Assembly (NCBI RefSeq): GCF_030209445.1
Contig: NZ_JARVSD010000017.1
Coordinates: forward strand, 1-53,020
Direction of reading: 5' to 3'
DNA: 53,020 nucleotides
Origin: Promicromonospora sp. MEB111
Lineage (GTDB): Bacteria; Actinomycetota; Actinomycetes; Actinomycetales; Cellulomonadaceae
Shown here: positions 24,586 to 32,785 of the stretch, piece by piece
Layout of the letters: the number at the start of each line of letters is the position of its first letter
Position numbering within the stretch: the stretch's first letter is position 1
Made by a program: the position numbers and the translations under genes
The notes under the pieces: generated by a model
Told to the model about the DNA's origin: nothing
What the model saw: only the letters and a program-made list of their open reading frames with translations
Database searches by the model: none

Positions 24586-25596
24586 TCAGACCCAGGCGCG
24601 AGATCCCGGAGCGCCGCCCGTGGCCGAGTCGTTGCGCCCGTCCAGCTCTTCGGGGGTGGCGATGAAGCCGCCGTCGTCCACGAGGATGCCGGCGATGCGG
24701 CCGTGCAGGGACACGGCGAGGCGGGCGAGCGAGACGCGCATGCGCGCCCGGGCGATGACGTGCAGCCCCGACCCGTGCTCGAGCTCCAGCTCGTAGGGGT
24801 CGGCCGGCATCCAGGTCAGGCGGTAGGCGAACGGTCCGTAGCTGCGCCAGTCCAGCGCCCCGAGGGCGCGCGGCACCCGGTCGACGCGCTCGACGTTGAC
24901 CACGATCGAGCCGTCGTACGCGGTGCTGCCCGCGAGCGTGTAGCGCGGGGACCCGTCCGGTGTGACCTGCTCGGCGGTCACGTCGGCGGTGGCGATGAAC
25001 GACCGGAGCATGGGCAGCACGTCCGCGGGCCGCAGCGCGTGCGCGGAGTAGAGCGACAGGTTGACCGAGGCAGCGGGGTCGGGGACCAGCGGCTGCCGGC
25101 CGTCGGCGAGCACGCCACCGGCGGTCTTGCGCGCCGCCGCGACCATCCACTGCACGATGCGCAGCTCCTCGCCCTGCGGGAGCGCGTGCGGGAAGGCGCG
25201 GGCGATCCCGTCCCGGTCGTCGTACGACGTCGGGGCGGCGCCGCGCACGTCGCGCAGGCCGTCGCTGCGCGCGATGGAGTACGCCTCCGCCTTGGCGGCG
25301 GGGATCGACAGCTCGGCGAGGTGCGCCTCGCCCACCTCGAAGGGGCCGGTCGCGACGTGCGCCTCCCCCAGACGCATGACACCAGGAACGAGCGAGTCGG
25401 GCTGCGCCATGCCCCGGAACCGGGACCCGGCCATGCGCCGCGTGCCCGAGGCGCGGGACGGTTCTCGGAGCCAGGTGATCTCCGAGAACCATGCGGCGGC
25501 GAGCTCGCTGACCGCCACGGGGCCATTCGTACTGGGCAGGATCAGAATGTGACCCGAGGCGTGTTCCGCAGGAATCACGCCCGCCAGAAATGTCAT
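24586..25596 (-). CDS. Conserved hypothetical protein, paralogue of the gene at 14493-15614
   Basis: Protein of 336 residues without signal peptide, membrane helix or known motif. It shares ordered segments with the product of 14493-15614 (see that entry), including DRDGIARAF, the WMVAAAR helix, VNLSLYS, the GSIVVNVE strand and a C-terminal LARLAVSLHG helix with an acidic DDGGF tail. It lacks the other protein's insert with HMDGKEWGGPPDG and adds an N-terminal SEITWLREPSR region. The ATG at 25594-25596 gives the longest frame. It is alone between AT-rich gaps. Function unknown. Confidence 0.72.
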   Translation of the reverse strand: MTFLAGVIPAEHASGHILILPSTNGPVAVSELAAAWFSEITWLREPSRASGTRRMAGSRFRGMAQPDSLVPGVMRLGEAHVATGPFEVGEAHLAELSIPAAKAEAYSIARSDGLRDVRGAAPTSYDDRDGIARAFPHALPQGEELRIVQWMVAAARKTAGGVLADGRQPLVPDPAASVNLSLYSAHALRPADVLPMLRSFIATADVTAEQVTPDGSPRYTLAGSTAYDGSIVVNVERVDRVPRALGALDWRSYGPFAYRLTWMPADPYELELEHGSGLHVIARARMRVSLARLAVSLHGRIAGILVDDGGFIATPEELDGRNDSATGGAPGSRAWV

Positions 25597-25906
25597 GCGG
25601 GCACCTTACTGCCGAGCACTTTCGCCCATGATGCGGGCATGTTACAGAGAGGAAACACGCTCGTGACGAAGGGCTCGCGTCATTAGGCGCACGGGACGGC
25701 GTATTTCAACCGCACCGTCACGGGCGCCCCTTGGGCATTTCTGGGCGACTGAGTCTCAGTGCAAATGCATGAAGGTGATCTCACCGCACCACACAAACAG
25801 GATCTATCCGAACTTAACGCTATCTGTCCGATGAAAGCGCATGCGGCCTCCGCACGCCGCCGATCCCGCGTTCCAGTTACTGACGACGCGGGCATATGAT
25901 GTCAGC
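25597..25906. other. Intergenic region between divergent genes, lower GC
   Basis: About 310 bases of lower-GC sequence without a credible gene. Small frames on the minus strand have no good start. It should hold the promoters of the unknown gene (minus) and the TetR gene (plus); only the TetR -10 box is convincing. Confidence 0.5.
25895..25900 (+). promoter_or_regulatory. -10 box of a leaderless TetR promoter
   Basis: TATGAT lies 6 bases before the ATG at 25907, with no Shine-Dalgarno sequence. GGCAT/ATGCC arms (25891-25895 and 25906-25910) surround the start and could be an autoregulatory site. Confidence 0.5.
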
Positions 25907-26518
25907 ATGCCCAAGATCATCGGCAAGAGCCTGCACGAGCACCGCCAGATGACGAGGCACAAGCTGTTCACCGCTCTGTCCACCCTCATGGCGGAGCGCG
26001 GGTTCGACACCATCACGCTGGCCGACATCGCCGCAGCGGCGAACGTCGGCCGCACCGCTGTCTACAACCACTTCCACGACAAGGAAGCGCTGCTCCTCGG
26101 GTTCATCACGCACGAGACGGAGCAGTACGCCCACACGCTGGAGCGGGCGCTGGACGGCGTCAGCGATCCCGTGGAACAGCTGCGTACCTACATCCGCCAG
26201 CAGGCTCAGCTCACCCGCGTCTTCCACCTCGCCCCCGGCCCGGACCTGCGGACGGTCCTGTCCCGCGCCACGCAGCAGCGCCTGCGGGAGCACGCCGACA
26301 TCGTGGAGGCGATCCTGCGCCGGATCCTCACCGCGGGGATCGAGGCGGGGACGTTCCCGCCCCAGGACATCGAGCCCACCGTGCACCTCGTCAACGCCTG
26401 CCTGTCGGGGCGCCTCATCCCGGACGAACCCGTGGCCCGCGAGCGCACGATCCGCGCGGCCGAGTCGTTCGTGCTCCGCGCGGTCGGTGCGCGGGTGCCG
26501 GAGCGCGTCCCCGCTTGA
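25907..26518 (+). CDS. TetR-family transcriptional regulator
   Basis: Regulator of 203 residues. The N-terminal helix-turn-helix is clear: KLFTALSTLMAERGFDTITL, ADIAAAANVGRTAVYNHFHD and KEALLLGFI. The C-terminal ligand domain is not diagnostic. The ATG at 25907 follows a leaderless-type -10 box and gives the usual TetR N-terminus; the frame open upstream is not family-like. The MFS exporter gene starts 171 bases downstream on the same strand, so the exporter may be its target, as is common for TetR-MFS neighbours. Confidence 0.85.
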   Translation: MPKIIGKSLHEHRQMTRHKLFTALSTLMAERGFDTITLADIAAAANVGRTAVYNHFHDKEALLLGFITHETEQYAHTLERALDGVSDPVEQLRTYIRQQAQLTRVFHLAPGPDLRTVLSRATQQRLREHADIVEAILRRILTAGIEAGTFPPQDIEPTVHLVNACLSGRLIPDEPVARERTIRAAESFVLRAVGARVPERVPA

Positions 26519-26522
26519 GCGG

Positions 26523-26626
26523 GCAGAGCCTGAGCCGGAGGTGCAGCGCAGGGTGCGGGCCGAGGAACGAGGCACGCGCCCGGAGCGGAACCGCGGGCTC
26601 AGGCGGCCGACAAGCAGAGCCTGAGC
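26523..26626. repeat. Direct repeat GCAGAGCCTGAGC (two copies)
   Basis: The 13-base sequence occurs at 26523-26535 and 26614-26626, between the TetR and MFS genes, spaced 91 bases apart. It could be a duplicated regulatory half-site or chance. Confidence 0.35.
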
Positions 26627-26676
26627 AGAACCTTCACCGTCGGAAGATCGGGTGAAAACCCCCGCCGCCGACGCGG

Positions 26677-26682
26677 TAGCCT
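26677..26682 (+). promoter_or_regulatory. -10 box of a leaderless MFS promoter
   Basis: TAGCCT lies 7 bases before the GTG at 26690, without a Shine-Dalgarno sequence. Confidence 0.4.
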
Positions 26683-26689
26683 CTGGCGC

Positions 26690-28036
26690 GTGTCCTCCAC
26701 CGCCGTGAACTCCGAGCCCGCGCCCGCGATGCGGCCGGCGCCGCTCGGCGGGGCGTTCACCCGGGTCGTCGCCGCCAACCTCAGCTCCAGCCTGGGTGAC
26801 GGCATCGCGCGCGTCGCCGCGCCGCTGCTGGCCGTGCAGCTCACGGACGACCCGCTGCTCGTGTCGCTCGTCGCGGTCGCCGCACTGCTGCCCTGGCTCC
26901 TGTTCGCCATCCCGGCCGGCGTGCTCGTGGACCGGATCGACCGCCGGCTCGCCCTCGCGCTGGCGGGCGGGGTCCGCGCCCTCGTGGCCGGCGGCCTCCT
27001 CGCCCTGCACCTCACGGGCGCGCTCACCATCTGGTGGCTGCTGCTGGTCGTGCTCCTGTACGGCGTGCTGGAGACGGTGTACGACGGCGCCATCCGCGCC
27101 GTGGTCCCGTCCCTCGTGGGCCGGGGGGACCTACCCCGTGCGAACTCGCGCATCGAGGCCACCGAGATCGTGGTGCAGCAGTTCCTCTCCCAGCCGCTCA
27201 CGTCCTGGTTGCTCGCGTTCTCCGCGGCCTGGGCGCTGGGGCTGAACGCCGCCGCGTACGCGGTGGCCGGCGGGCTGGCGCTGGCGTTGCCCGCCGTCGC
27301 CTCCGGGATCGCCGCGCGGCGGCGCCGCGCCGAGCCGGTTGCCGGGCCGACGGCGGTCGAGCCGGGCGCCGAGCCGACGACGGCCGAGCCGGGCCAGGGC
27401 GACGAGCCCGAACCCACCCCGGGCTGGCGGGCCGAGCTCGTCGCGGGATTCCGGTTCATCTGGGCCAGCGCGATGCTGCGGCCGCTGTGGATCGTGAGCG
27501 TGCTCATCGGCATCTGTCACGCCGCCGTCACATCCACGCTGGTGCTGTTCGTCCTGGAACGACTCGACGTGCCCGAGGCCTGGTTCGGCACCTTCATGCT
27601 GGCCGGCGCCCTGGGCGCCCTCACCGCCGCGGCCACCACGAACCGGCTCAAGGCGCGCTTCCGGACGGGGCCGGTGATGGCGGTCGCGAACGCCGTCGGG
27701 CTCGGGGCCTGGTTCCTGGCCGGCGCGTTCCCCTTGGTCTGGGTGGGCGCGGTCGCGATCTTCGTCTCGTTCGGCTGCACGACGACGTGGAACGTGCTGG
27801 TCATGTCCCTGCGTCAGGCCGCGGTGCCGAACCACCTGCTCGGCCGGGTGCACGGCACCTGGCGCACCGCGCTGTGGGGCGCGATGCCGCTCGGCTCGCT
27901 CGTCGGCGGCCTGCTGGCCCGTTCGGGCTACAGCACCCCGCTGCTCGTGGGGGCGACGGCCGGCCTGGTCGTCGCCGCCGTCGGGCACCGGTACATCGCC
28001 GGCCTGCCCGACCCGGAGACCCTCGACCCCGCCTGA
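26690..28036 (+). CDS. Major facilitator superfamily exporter (MFS_3, enterobactin exporter-like)
   Basis: Membrane transporter of 448 residues with about 12 helices. An N-terminal half (FTRVVAANLSSSLGDGIARV, IPAGVLVDRIDRRLAL with the MFS loop 2-3 motif) and a C-terminal half are joined by a Pro/Glu-rich cytosolic loop near residue 220. The pattern FTRVVAANLSSSLGDG fits the EntS/MFS_3 subfamily of siderophore and drug exporters. The substrate is unknown. It starts with GTG after a leaderless-type -10 box and follows a TetR gene. A hairpin follows the stop. Confidence 0.8.
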   Translation: MSSTAVNSEPAPAMRPAPLGGAFTRVVAANLSSSLGDGIARVAAPLLAVQLTDDPLLVSLVAVAALLPWLLFAIPAGVLVDRIDRRLALALAGGVRALVAGGLLALHLTGALTIWWLLLVVLLYGVLETVYDGAIRAVVPSLVGRGDLPRANSRIEATEIVVQQFLSQPLTSWLLAFSAAWALGLNAAAYAVAGGLALALPAVASGIAARRRRAEPVAGPTAVEPGAEPTTAEPGQGDEPEPTPGWRAELVAGFRFIWASAMLRPLWIVSVLIGICHAAVTSTLVLFVLERLDVPEAWFGTFMLAGALGALTAAATTNRLKARFRTGPVMAVANAVGLGAWFLAGAFPLVWVGAVAIFVSFGCTTTWNVLVMSLRQAAVPNHLLGRVHGTWRTALWGAMPLGSLVGGLLARSGYSTPLLVGATAGLVVAAVGHRYIAGLPDPETLDPA

Positions 28037-28053
28037 GCCCGGCGACGGGCCGC

Positions 28054-28075
28054 GGCCGGGCCCGTGGGCCCGGCC
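28054..28075. terminator. Bidirectional hairpin between MFS and corA
   Basis: A 10-base-pair GC stem (28054-28063 with 28066-28075) lies between two convergent genes. No T-tract on either side. Confidence 0.45.
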
Positions 28076-28088
28076 CCCGCGCGGCCGG

Positions 28089-29222
28089 TCAGATCCAGCG
28101 CTTCCAGCGGAAGACGCCGAACAGGCCCACGCTCACGGCGAGCATCGCGACCAGCGCCGCCGGGTACCCCCACGCCCAGCCGAGCTCCGGCATGGTGTCG
28201 AAGTTCATGCCGTAGACCGTGCCCACGAGGGTCGGGGCGAACAGGATGGCCGCCCAGCCGGAGATCTTCTTGACCTCCTCGCCCTGCCGGATGCTCACCT
28301 CCGAGAGGTGCTTCATCTCCTCGTTCTGCCGCTGCGCGACCAGCGTCGCGGCCACGGTGAGGATGTCGCGCAGCGCGGCCCGGAAGACCTCGATCCGGTC
28401 GGCGGCCTCGGTGAGGTGGTCCGCGACGTCGCGCAGGTAGGCCTGCAGCTCCGGGTCCACGCCGTACTTGTCGGCGCCCTTGGCGAGCGAGGCGCACAGC
28501 GCCTGCTCCGGCCGCACCGCCCGCTGGAAGTCGAGCACCTCGCGGGACAGCTCGTAGACGCGCCGCGACACGTCGGGAGCACCGCCCCAGACGTCCGACT
28601 CGATCTCGTCGATGTCGTGGTCCAGCCCGGCGACGACCGGCGCGTACCCGTCCACGACGCTGTCGAGGATGGCGTAGAGCACGGCCTCGGGGCCGCGGGC
28701 GAGCATCTCGGGGTCCGCCTCCAGCCGCGTGCGCACCGCGGCGAGGTCGGGCGAGGCGCCGTGCCGCACGGTCACCACGAAGTCGGGGCCCACGAACACG
28801 TGCAGCTCGCCGAACTCGACCTCCTCGGCGTCGTCCAGGTAGCGGGCGGCGCGCAGCACGACGAACAGGGTGTCGCCGTAGCGCTCGATCTTGGGGCGCT
28901 GGTGCGCCTGGATGGCGTCCTCGATCGCGAGCGGGTGCAGGTCGAACTCGCGCGCGAGCGAGGTCAGCTCGGTCTCCTCGGGACGCTCCAGCCCGATCCA
29001 GGCCATGCCGCCGGGGCGGGACCGGAGCGCGCTGAAGGTCTCGGCGAGGTTGTCGTAGCCGGCGGTGCGGACGCCGTCGTCGTAGATCGCGGCGGCGACC
29101 ACCGCCGAACGCGGCTCGGGCGCGACGGGGCGCGGGGCGACGTCGGGCACGCCGACGGTGCGGCGCTGGCGGAGCGCGCCCAGCAGGGGACGGGCAGGAC
29201 GGGAGGGCAGGAACGTGGCCAT
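28089..29222 (-). CDS. corA: CorA-family magnesium/divalent cation transporter
   Basis: Inner-membrane channel of 377 residues that passes Mg2+ (or Co2+) as a pentamer. The large N-terminal cytosolic domain includes LHPLAIEDAIQAHQRPKIER, a CorA hallmark, and a long stalk helix. The two C-terminal membrane helices are separated by the YGMNFDTMPEL loop, with the ion-selective GMN at residues 338-340. The protein ends RWKRW. The ATG at 29220-29222 has AGGAG six or seven bases upstream. The 315-base leader holds a 13-codon ORF with its own strong ribosome binding site, suggesting translational control. Confidence 0.93.
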   Translation of the reverse strand: MATFLPSRPARPLLGALRQRRTVGVPDVAPRPVAPEPRSAVVAAAIYDDGVRTAGYDNLAETFSALRSRPGGMAWIGLERPEETELTSLAREFDLHPLAIEDAIQAHQRPKIERYGDTLFVVLRAARYLDDAEEVEFGELHVFVGPDFVVTVRHGASPDLAAVRTRLEADPEMLARGPEAVLYAILDSVVDGYAPVVAGLDHDIDEIESDVWGGAPDVSRRVYELSREVLDFQRAVRPEQALCASLAKGADKYGVDPELQAYLRDVADHLTEAADRIEVFRAALRDILTVAATLVAQRQNEEMKHLSEVSIRQGEEVKKISGWAAILFAPTLVGTVYGMNFDTMPELGWAWGYPAALVAMLAVSVGLFGVFRWKRWI

Positions 29223-29375
29223 GGGGAACTCCTGGGGTCGAGCGCAGGAAAAGGACTGCGAACGCACACCGCAGCAGCGGACGGCCGGACGACCGGTGGA
29301 CCTCACGCCCCGGCAGGGGGCGGAGCGCACCGGCGCGCGAGAACCCGCGGACCCGCGGGCAGGGGAACCGTCAGC

Positions 29376-29417
29376 TCAGCTGCGGTTCGGACTACTCGGA
29401 GGCTCGCTACGGGTCAT
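29376..29417 (-). CDS. 13-residue upstream ORF in the corA leader
   Basis: The peptide MTRSEPPSSPNRS is encoded on the minus strand, starting at ATG 29415-29417 and ending at TGA 29376-29378. AAGGAGG lies 8 bases before the ATG, stronger than most sites in this window. The stop is 153 bases before the corA start. The peptide has Glu-Pro-Pro near its N-terminus, similar in kind to the acidic/proline leader peptides (MgtL, CorL) that control Mg2+ transporter genes in enterobacteria. A GC hairpin (29344-29350 with 29353-29359) follows the stop. Confidence 0.55.
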   Translation of the reverse strand: MTRSEPPSSPNRS

Positions 29418-29477
29418 GCGCGCCACCTCCTTCGTCCTGCGGCGGTCCGCCGCACCAGTACCTGCTCGACGGAGGCC

Positions 29478-29508
29478 AGTCTAGCCCCGTCCTCCCTCAG
29501 GATCGAAA
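29478..29508 (-). promoter_or_regulatory. Promoter upstream of the corA leader ORF
   Basis: On the minus strand TAGACT (29478-29483) is a good -10 box and TTTCGA (29503-29508) a weak -35 box. Transcription would start about 50 bases before the leader ORF. Confidence 0.4.
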
Positions 29509-29537
29509 CAGTTCGAGAGCAAGGTCACAGAAAGCCG

Positions 29538-30416
29538 TCACCATGCGTCATGGGGCCGGTGGTGCGCCCCCGGCGGCGTGTGGAACTCGTGCGGGGTGGG
29601 CGAGAGGTAGGCCCGTGCGAACTGCAGCGAGGCGGCCAGGTCGTCGTGCCGCTCGGCGGCCGTACGCGCCGCCCGGGTCGAGATCTCCACGCAGACGTCG
29701 CCGCTCCAGCGGCGCGCCACCAGCTCCTCCAGCACCTTCTCGGCGCGCATGCTGCCGCGGCCGGGGACCAGGTGCTCGTCCCGCGCGCCGTGGTTGCCGT
29801 CGGCGAGGTGCACGTGCCGCAGCCGGTCACCGAAGGTGTGCAGCAGCGTGAGCGCGTCCTGCTGGGCCACGCTCGCGTGCGACAGGTCGAGGGTCACGGC
29901 GTCGTAGTCGTGCTCGGCGGGGTCCCAGCCGGGCAGGTAGGCCTGGAACTCGCGCCGTCCGCCCCGCCAGGGGTACATGTTCTCGACGGCGATCGTGACG
30001 CCGGTGGTCTCGCTCAGCTCGCGGACCTGGTCCTGGAACTGCCGCGCGTACTTGTACTGCCAGCGGAACGGCGGGTGCACCACCACCGTGCCGGCGCCGA
30101 GCTCCAGCGCCATCTCCGTGGTCCGCTCCAGCTTCGCGTCCGGGGACCGGCCCCAGACCCGCTGGCTGACGAGGAGCGTCGGCGCGTGCACCGAGCGCAC
30201 CGGCATGCCGTTGTCGGCGGACAGCTTCGCGAGCGAGCGCGGGTTCTGGGTGACCTCCTCGGACCAGATCATCACCTCGATGCCGTCGTAGCCGAGCTCG
30301 GCCGCGGCCTCGAAGGCCAGCGGCACACGGCGAGGGAAGACCGACGCCGTCGAGAGCGTGACCTGCACATCGGGTGCGGCCGGCTCCTGCGGTTCGGTCC
30401 GGATCGGTTCGGGCAT
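29538..30416 (-). CDS. Sugar phosphate isomerase/epimerase-like TIM-barrel protein
   Basis: Protein of 292 residues of the xylose isomerase-like TIM-barrel superfamily (AP endonuclease 2 fold). It shows alternating strands and metal-ligand motifs: ELGYDGIEVMIWSEE, MPVRSVHAPTLL, GTVVVHPPF, IAVENMYPWRG with the Glu ligand, AVTLDLSHA, HVHLADG and DVCVEISTRAA near the end. The reaction could be isomerisation, epimerisation or hydrolysis and cannot be fixed. The ATG at 30414-30416 has AAGGTGG five bases upstream. It lies 58 bases downstream of ptsI on the same strand, so co-transcription is possible. Confidence 0.78.
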   Translation of the reverse strand: MPEPIRTEPQEPAAPDVQVTLSTASVFPRRVPLAFEAAAELGYDGIEVMIWSEEVTQNPRSLAKLSADNGMPVRSVHAPTLLVSQRVWGRSPDAKLERTTEMALELGAGTVVVHPPFRWQYKYARQFQDQVRELSETTGVTIAVENMYPWRGGRREFQAYLPGWDPAEHDYDAVTLDLSHASVAQQDALTLLHTFGDRLRHVHLADGNHGARDEHLVPGRGSMRAEKVLEELVARRWSGDVCVEISTRAARTAAERHDDLAASLQFARAYLSPTPHEFHTPPGAHHRPHDAW

Positions 30417-30474
30417 GCGGGCCACCTTAGAGCGCCTTCGTAACTGAGATGTGACCGAGGGGTTCAGATGAGGT

Positions 30475-32124
30475 TCACGTGAGGAGACGTTCCCGCGCCA
30501 GGTCGCGCGCCGCCTGGGCGGTCGAGCACTCGAGGACGTCCCGTGCGAGCTCCACGCACTCGTCACGGGACACGGTTGCGAGGGTACCTGCGACGTCCGC
30601 CAGGGCACGAGGTGTCATGGACAACGACGTTACGCCCAGCCCCACCAGGACGGGCGCGAGCAGGGGATCGGCCGCGGCCTCGCCGCACACCCCCACCGGA
30701 GCACCATGCAACGCCCCGCCCTCGCTCGCCACCCGGACGAGCTCGAGGACGGCGGGCTGCCACGGCGTCGACAGGACGGCCACCCCGGCCAGGTCCCGGT
30801 CGGCGGCCATCGTGTACTGCGTGAGGTCGTTGGTGCCCAGGCTCGCGAACGCCACCTCCGCCAGCAGGTGCCGTGCCTGCAGCGCGGCGGCCGGCGTCTC
30901 GATCATGATCCCCGGCTGCTCCAGGCCGTGCGCCGCGCACGCCGCCGCGAAGTCGCGGGACTCGTCCACGGTCGCGACCATCGGCGCCATCACCCAGACC
31001 TCGGCGGTCTCCGCGGCGGCTGCCCGGGCGATCGCGTCGAGCTGCCGGTCCAGCACGTCCGGGTGCGCGACTGCGGTGCGCAGGCCACGGACGCCGAGCG
31101 CCGGGTTGTCCTCGTGGTCCGGCGTGAGGAACCGCAGGGGCTTGTCGGCGCCCGCGTCGAGCGTGCGGACCACCACCCGACGGCCCGGGAAGTGGGACAG
31201 CACCGCCCGGTAGGCGGTCACCTGCTCCTCGACGCTGGGCTCCTCGCCCCGGCCCAGGAAGCAGAACTCGGTACGGAACAGGCCGACGCCGCGCGCACCC
31301 GCGGCCGCGGCCGCCTCCGCCGCCGCCGGGTCGGCGACGTTCGCCACGAGCTCCACCTCGGACCCGTCGCGGGTCACGCCCCGGCCGTCGAACGTGGCGG
31401 CGGTGACCCGGCGCCGGGCGCCGGCGACGTCGTCGGCGGACGGGCCGCGCAGGACCGTGCCGAGCGTGCCGTCGACCACGAGCTCCTCACCGTCGGCCAG
31501 CTCGTTCGCCCCGGGCAGCGCGACGACAGCCGGGATGCCGAGGGCACGCGCCAGGATGGCCATGTGCGAGGTGGGGCCGCCGCGCGCCGTGACGATCGCC
31601 GTGACCACGGCGGGGTCGAGCATCGCGGTGTCGGCGGGGGCAAGGTCGCTCGCGACGAGCACGAACGGGTGCCCCGGGTCGGGCACGCCGGGCGGGGCCG
31701 CACCGGTGAGCGCGGCGACGATGCGGTCGCGCACGTCGCGCACGTCCCGGGCGCGCTCCGACAGGGGCGGACCGAGCGACTCGAGCTGCGTGGCCACCGC
31801 CCCGGCGGCGTCCCAGACGGCGCGTTCCGGCGTGAGGTGGTCGTCGCGGACGCGGCGGGCGGCGGCGGCGGCGAGGGTCGGGTCGGCGGCCATGGCCGCG
31901 GTGACCGCGAGGACGTCGGCCGCGGTGCCCGACGCCCGGCCCGCGCGCTCCGCGAGATCGGCCTCCACCTGGGCCGCGGCGTCCTCGACGGCACGGACGG
32001 CGTCGTCCGCGGAACCCGACAGGCGGCTCGTGCTCGGCTCGGGCACCCGGGCCGGCATCCGGACCACGGTCCCCACCGCCCGGCCCGGGCTCGCCGGGAC
32101 TCCCGTGAGCCTCTCGCTCGTCAT
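30475..32124 (-). CDS. ptsI: Phosphoenolpyruvate-protein phosphotransferase (PTS enzyme I)
   Basis: General cytosolic enzyme that takes phosphate from phosphoenolpyruvate and passes it to HPr in sugar uptake. The 549 residues include the phosphohistidine site GGPTSHMAI (His187), GVGLFRTEFCFLGR, IMIETPAAAL, FASLGTNDLTQYTMAADR and the C-terminal GVCGEAAADP with the active-site Cys. The length is usual for EI. It is divergent from the EIIA-Glc gene crr across 132 bases holding two tandem 21-base repeats, so both are probably co-regulated. ptsH is not nearby. Confidence 0.95.
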   Translation of the reverse strand: MTSERLTGVPASPGRAVGTVVRMPARVPEPSTSRLSGSADDAVRAVEDAAAQVEADLAERAGRASGTAADVLAVTAAMAADPTLAAAAARRVRDDHLTPERAVWDAAGAVATQLESLGPPLSERARDVRDVRDRIVAALTGAAPPGVPDPGHPFVLVASDLAPADTAMLDPAVVTAIVTARGGPTSHMAILARALGIPAVVALPGANELADGEELVVDGTLGTVLRGPSADDVAGARRRVTAATFDGRGVTRDGSEVELVANVADPAAAEAAAAAGARGVGLFRTEFCFLGRGEEPSVEEQVTAYRAVLSHFPGRRVVVRTLDAGADKPLRFLTPDHEDNPALGVRGLRTAVAHPDVLDRQLDAIARAAAAETAEVWVMAPMVATVDESRDFAAACAAHGLEQPGIMIETPAAALQARHLLAEVAFASLGTNDLTQYTMAADRDLAGVAVLSTPWQPAVLELVRVASEGGALHGAPVGVCGEAAADPLLAPVLVGLGVTSLSMTPRALADVAGTLATVSRDECVELARDVLECSTAQAARDLARERLLT

Positions 32125-32199
32125 CCGTACGCTCCCTCGGGCTCGTCGTCGAGTGTCCTCGGAACGTTACACGCGACCGACGGGCCGAGCGAGACCCGG

Positions 32200-32244
32200 T
32201 CGCCCGGTGCGGCGATCCGACGATCGCCCGGTGCGGCGGTCTGA
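32200..32244. repeat. Two tandem 21-base repeats in the ptsI-crr divergon
   Basis: Copies at 32200-32220 and 32224-32244 share TCGCCCGGTGCGGCG and agree at 19 of 21 positions, with a 24-base period. They end 12 bases before the crr start, overlapping the region where the crr promoter should be. Confidence 0.6.
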
Positions 32245-32256
32245 CAAGATGACCGC

Positions 32257-32742
32257 ATGGCCGAGGCCCTGAACGTCGGATCTCCCGTCGCCGGACGTGT
32301 GGTCGCCATGCGCGACGTGCCGGATCCCGTCTTCGCCGAGAGCATCGTCGGGCCGGGCCTCGCGGTCGAGCCCGACCCCGAGACCGGCGGGCGCGTCGTG
32401 GCGCCGTGCGCCGGCGTCGTGGTCAAGCTGCACCCGCACGCCTTCGTGCTGCTGGCACCCTCCGGGGGCGCAGAGCCCGCCGGGGGCCGGGGCGTCCTGG
32501 TGCACCTCGGCATCGACACCGTCCAGCTGGGGGGCGAGGGCTTCACCCTGCTGGTCGAGGAGGGCGACACCGTCGCGGCGGGCCAGGAGCTCGTCGCGTG
32601 GTCCCCCGCCACGGTGGCCGACGGGGGCCGGTCGCCCCTCGTGCCCGTCGTCGCCCTGGACCTGGGTACCGGGGCGCTCGACGAGCTGGTCCGGCCGGGC
32701 GCCGTCGTCCGGGCGGGCGACCCGCTGTTCCGCCTGGCGTGA
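32257..32742 (+). CDS. crr: PTS glucose-type EIIA component (Crr)
   Basis: Soluble EIIA-Glc domain protein of 161 residues. It has LNVGSPVAGRVV at the start, GFTLLVEEGDTVAAGQELV in the C-terminal half, and the phosphorylation region VLVHLGIDTVQL, whose His is the expected phospho-acceptor. As a free-standing EIIA it would pass phosphate to an EIIBC permease encoded elsewhere and may regulate other transport. It is divergent from ptsI. No Shine-Dalgarno sequence is seen; CAAGAT lies 6 bases before the ATG, a near match to the leaderless pattern. Confidence 0.88.
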   Translation: MAEALNVGSPVAGRVVAMRDVPDPVFAESIVGPGLAVEPDPETGGRVVAPCAGVVVKLHPHAFVLLAPSGGAEPAGGRGVLVHLGIDTVQLGGEGFTLLVEEGDTVAAGQELVAWSPATVADGGRSPLVPVVALDLGTGALDELVRPGAVVRAGDPLFRLA

Positions 32743-32772
32743 CCCGCCAGCCCCGCACCCCCGTGCGTGTCC

Positions 32773-32778
32773 TAGGGT
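32773..32778 (+). promoter_or_regulatory. -10 box of a leaderless HAD-gene promoter
   Basis: TAGGGT lies 7 bases before the ATG at 32786; no Shine-Dalgarno sequence. Confidence 0.4.
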
Positions 32779-32785
32779 CGGGGCC

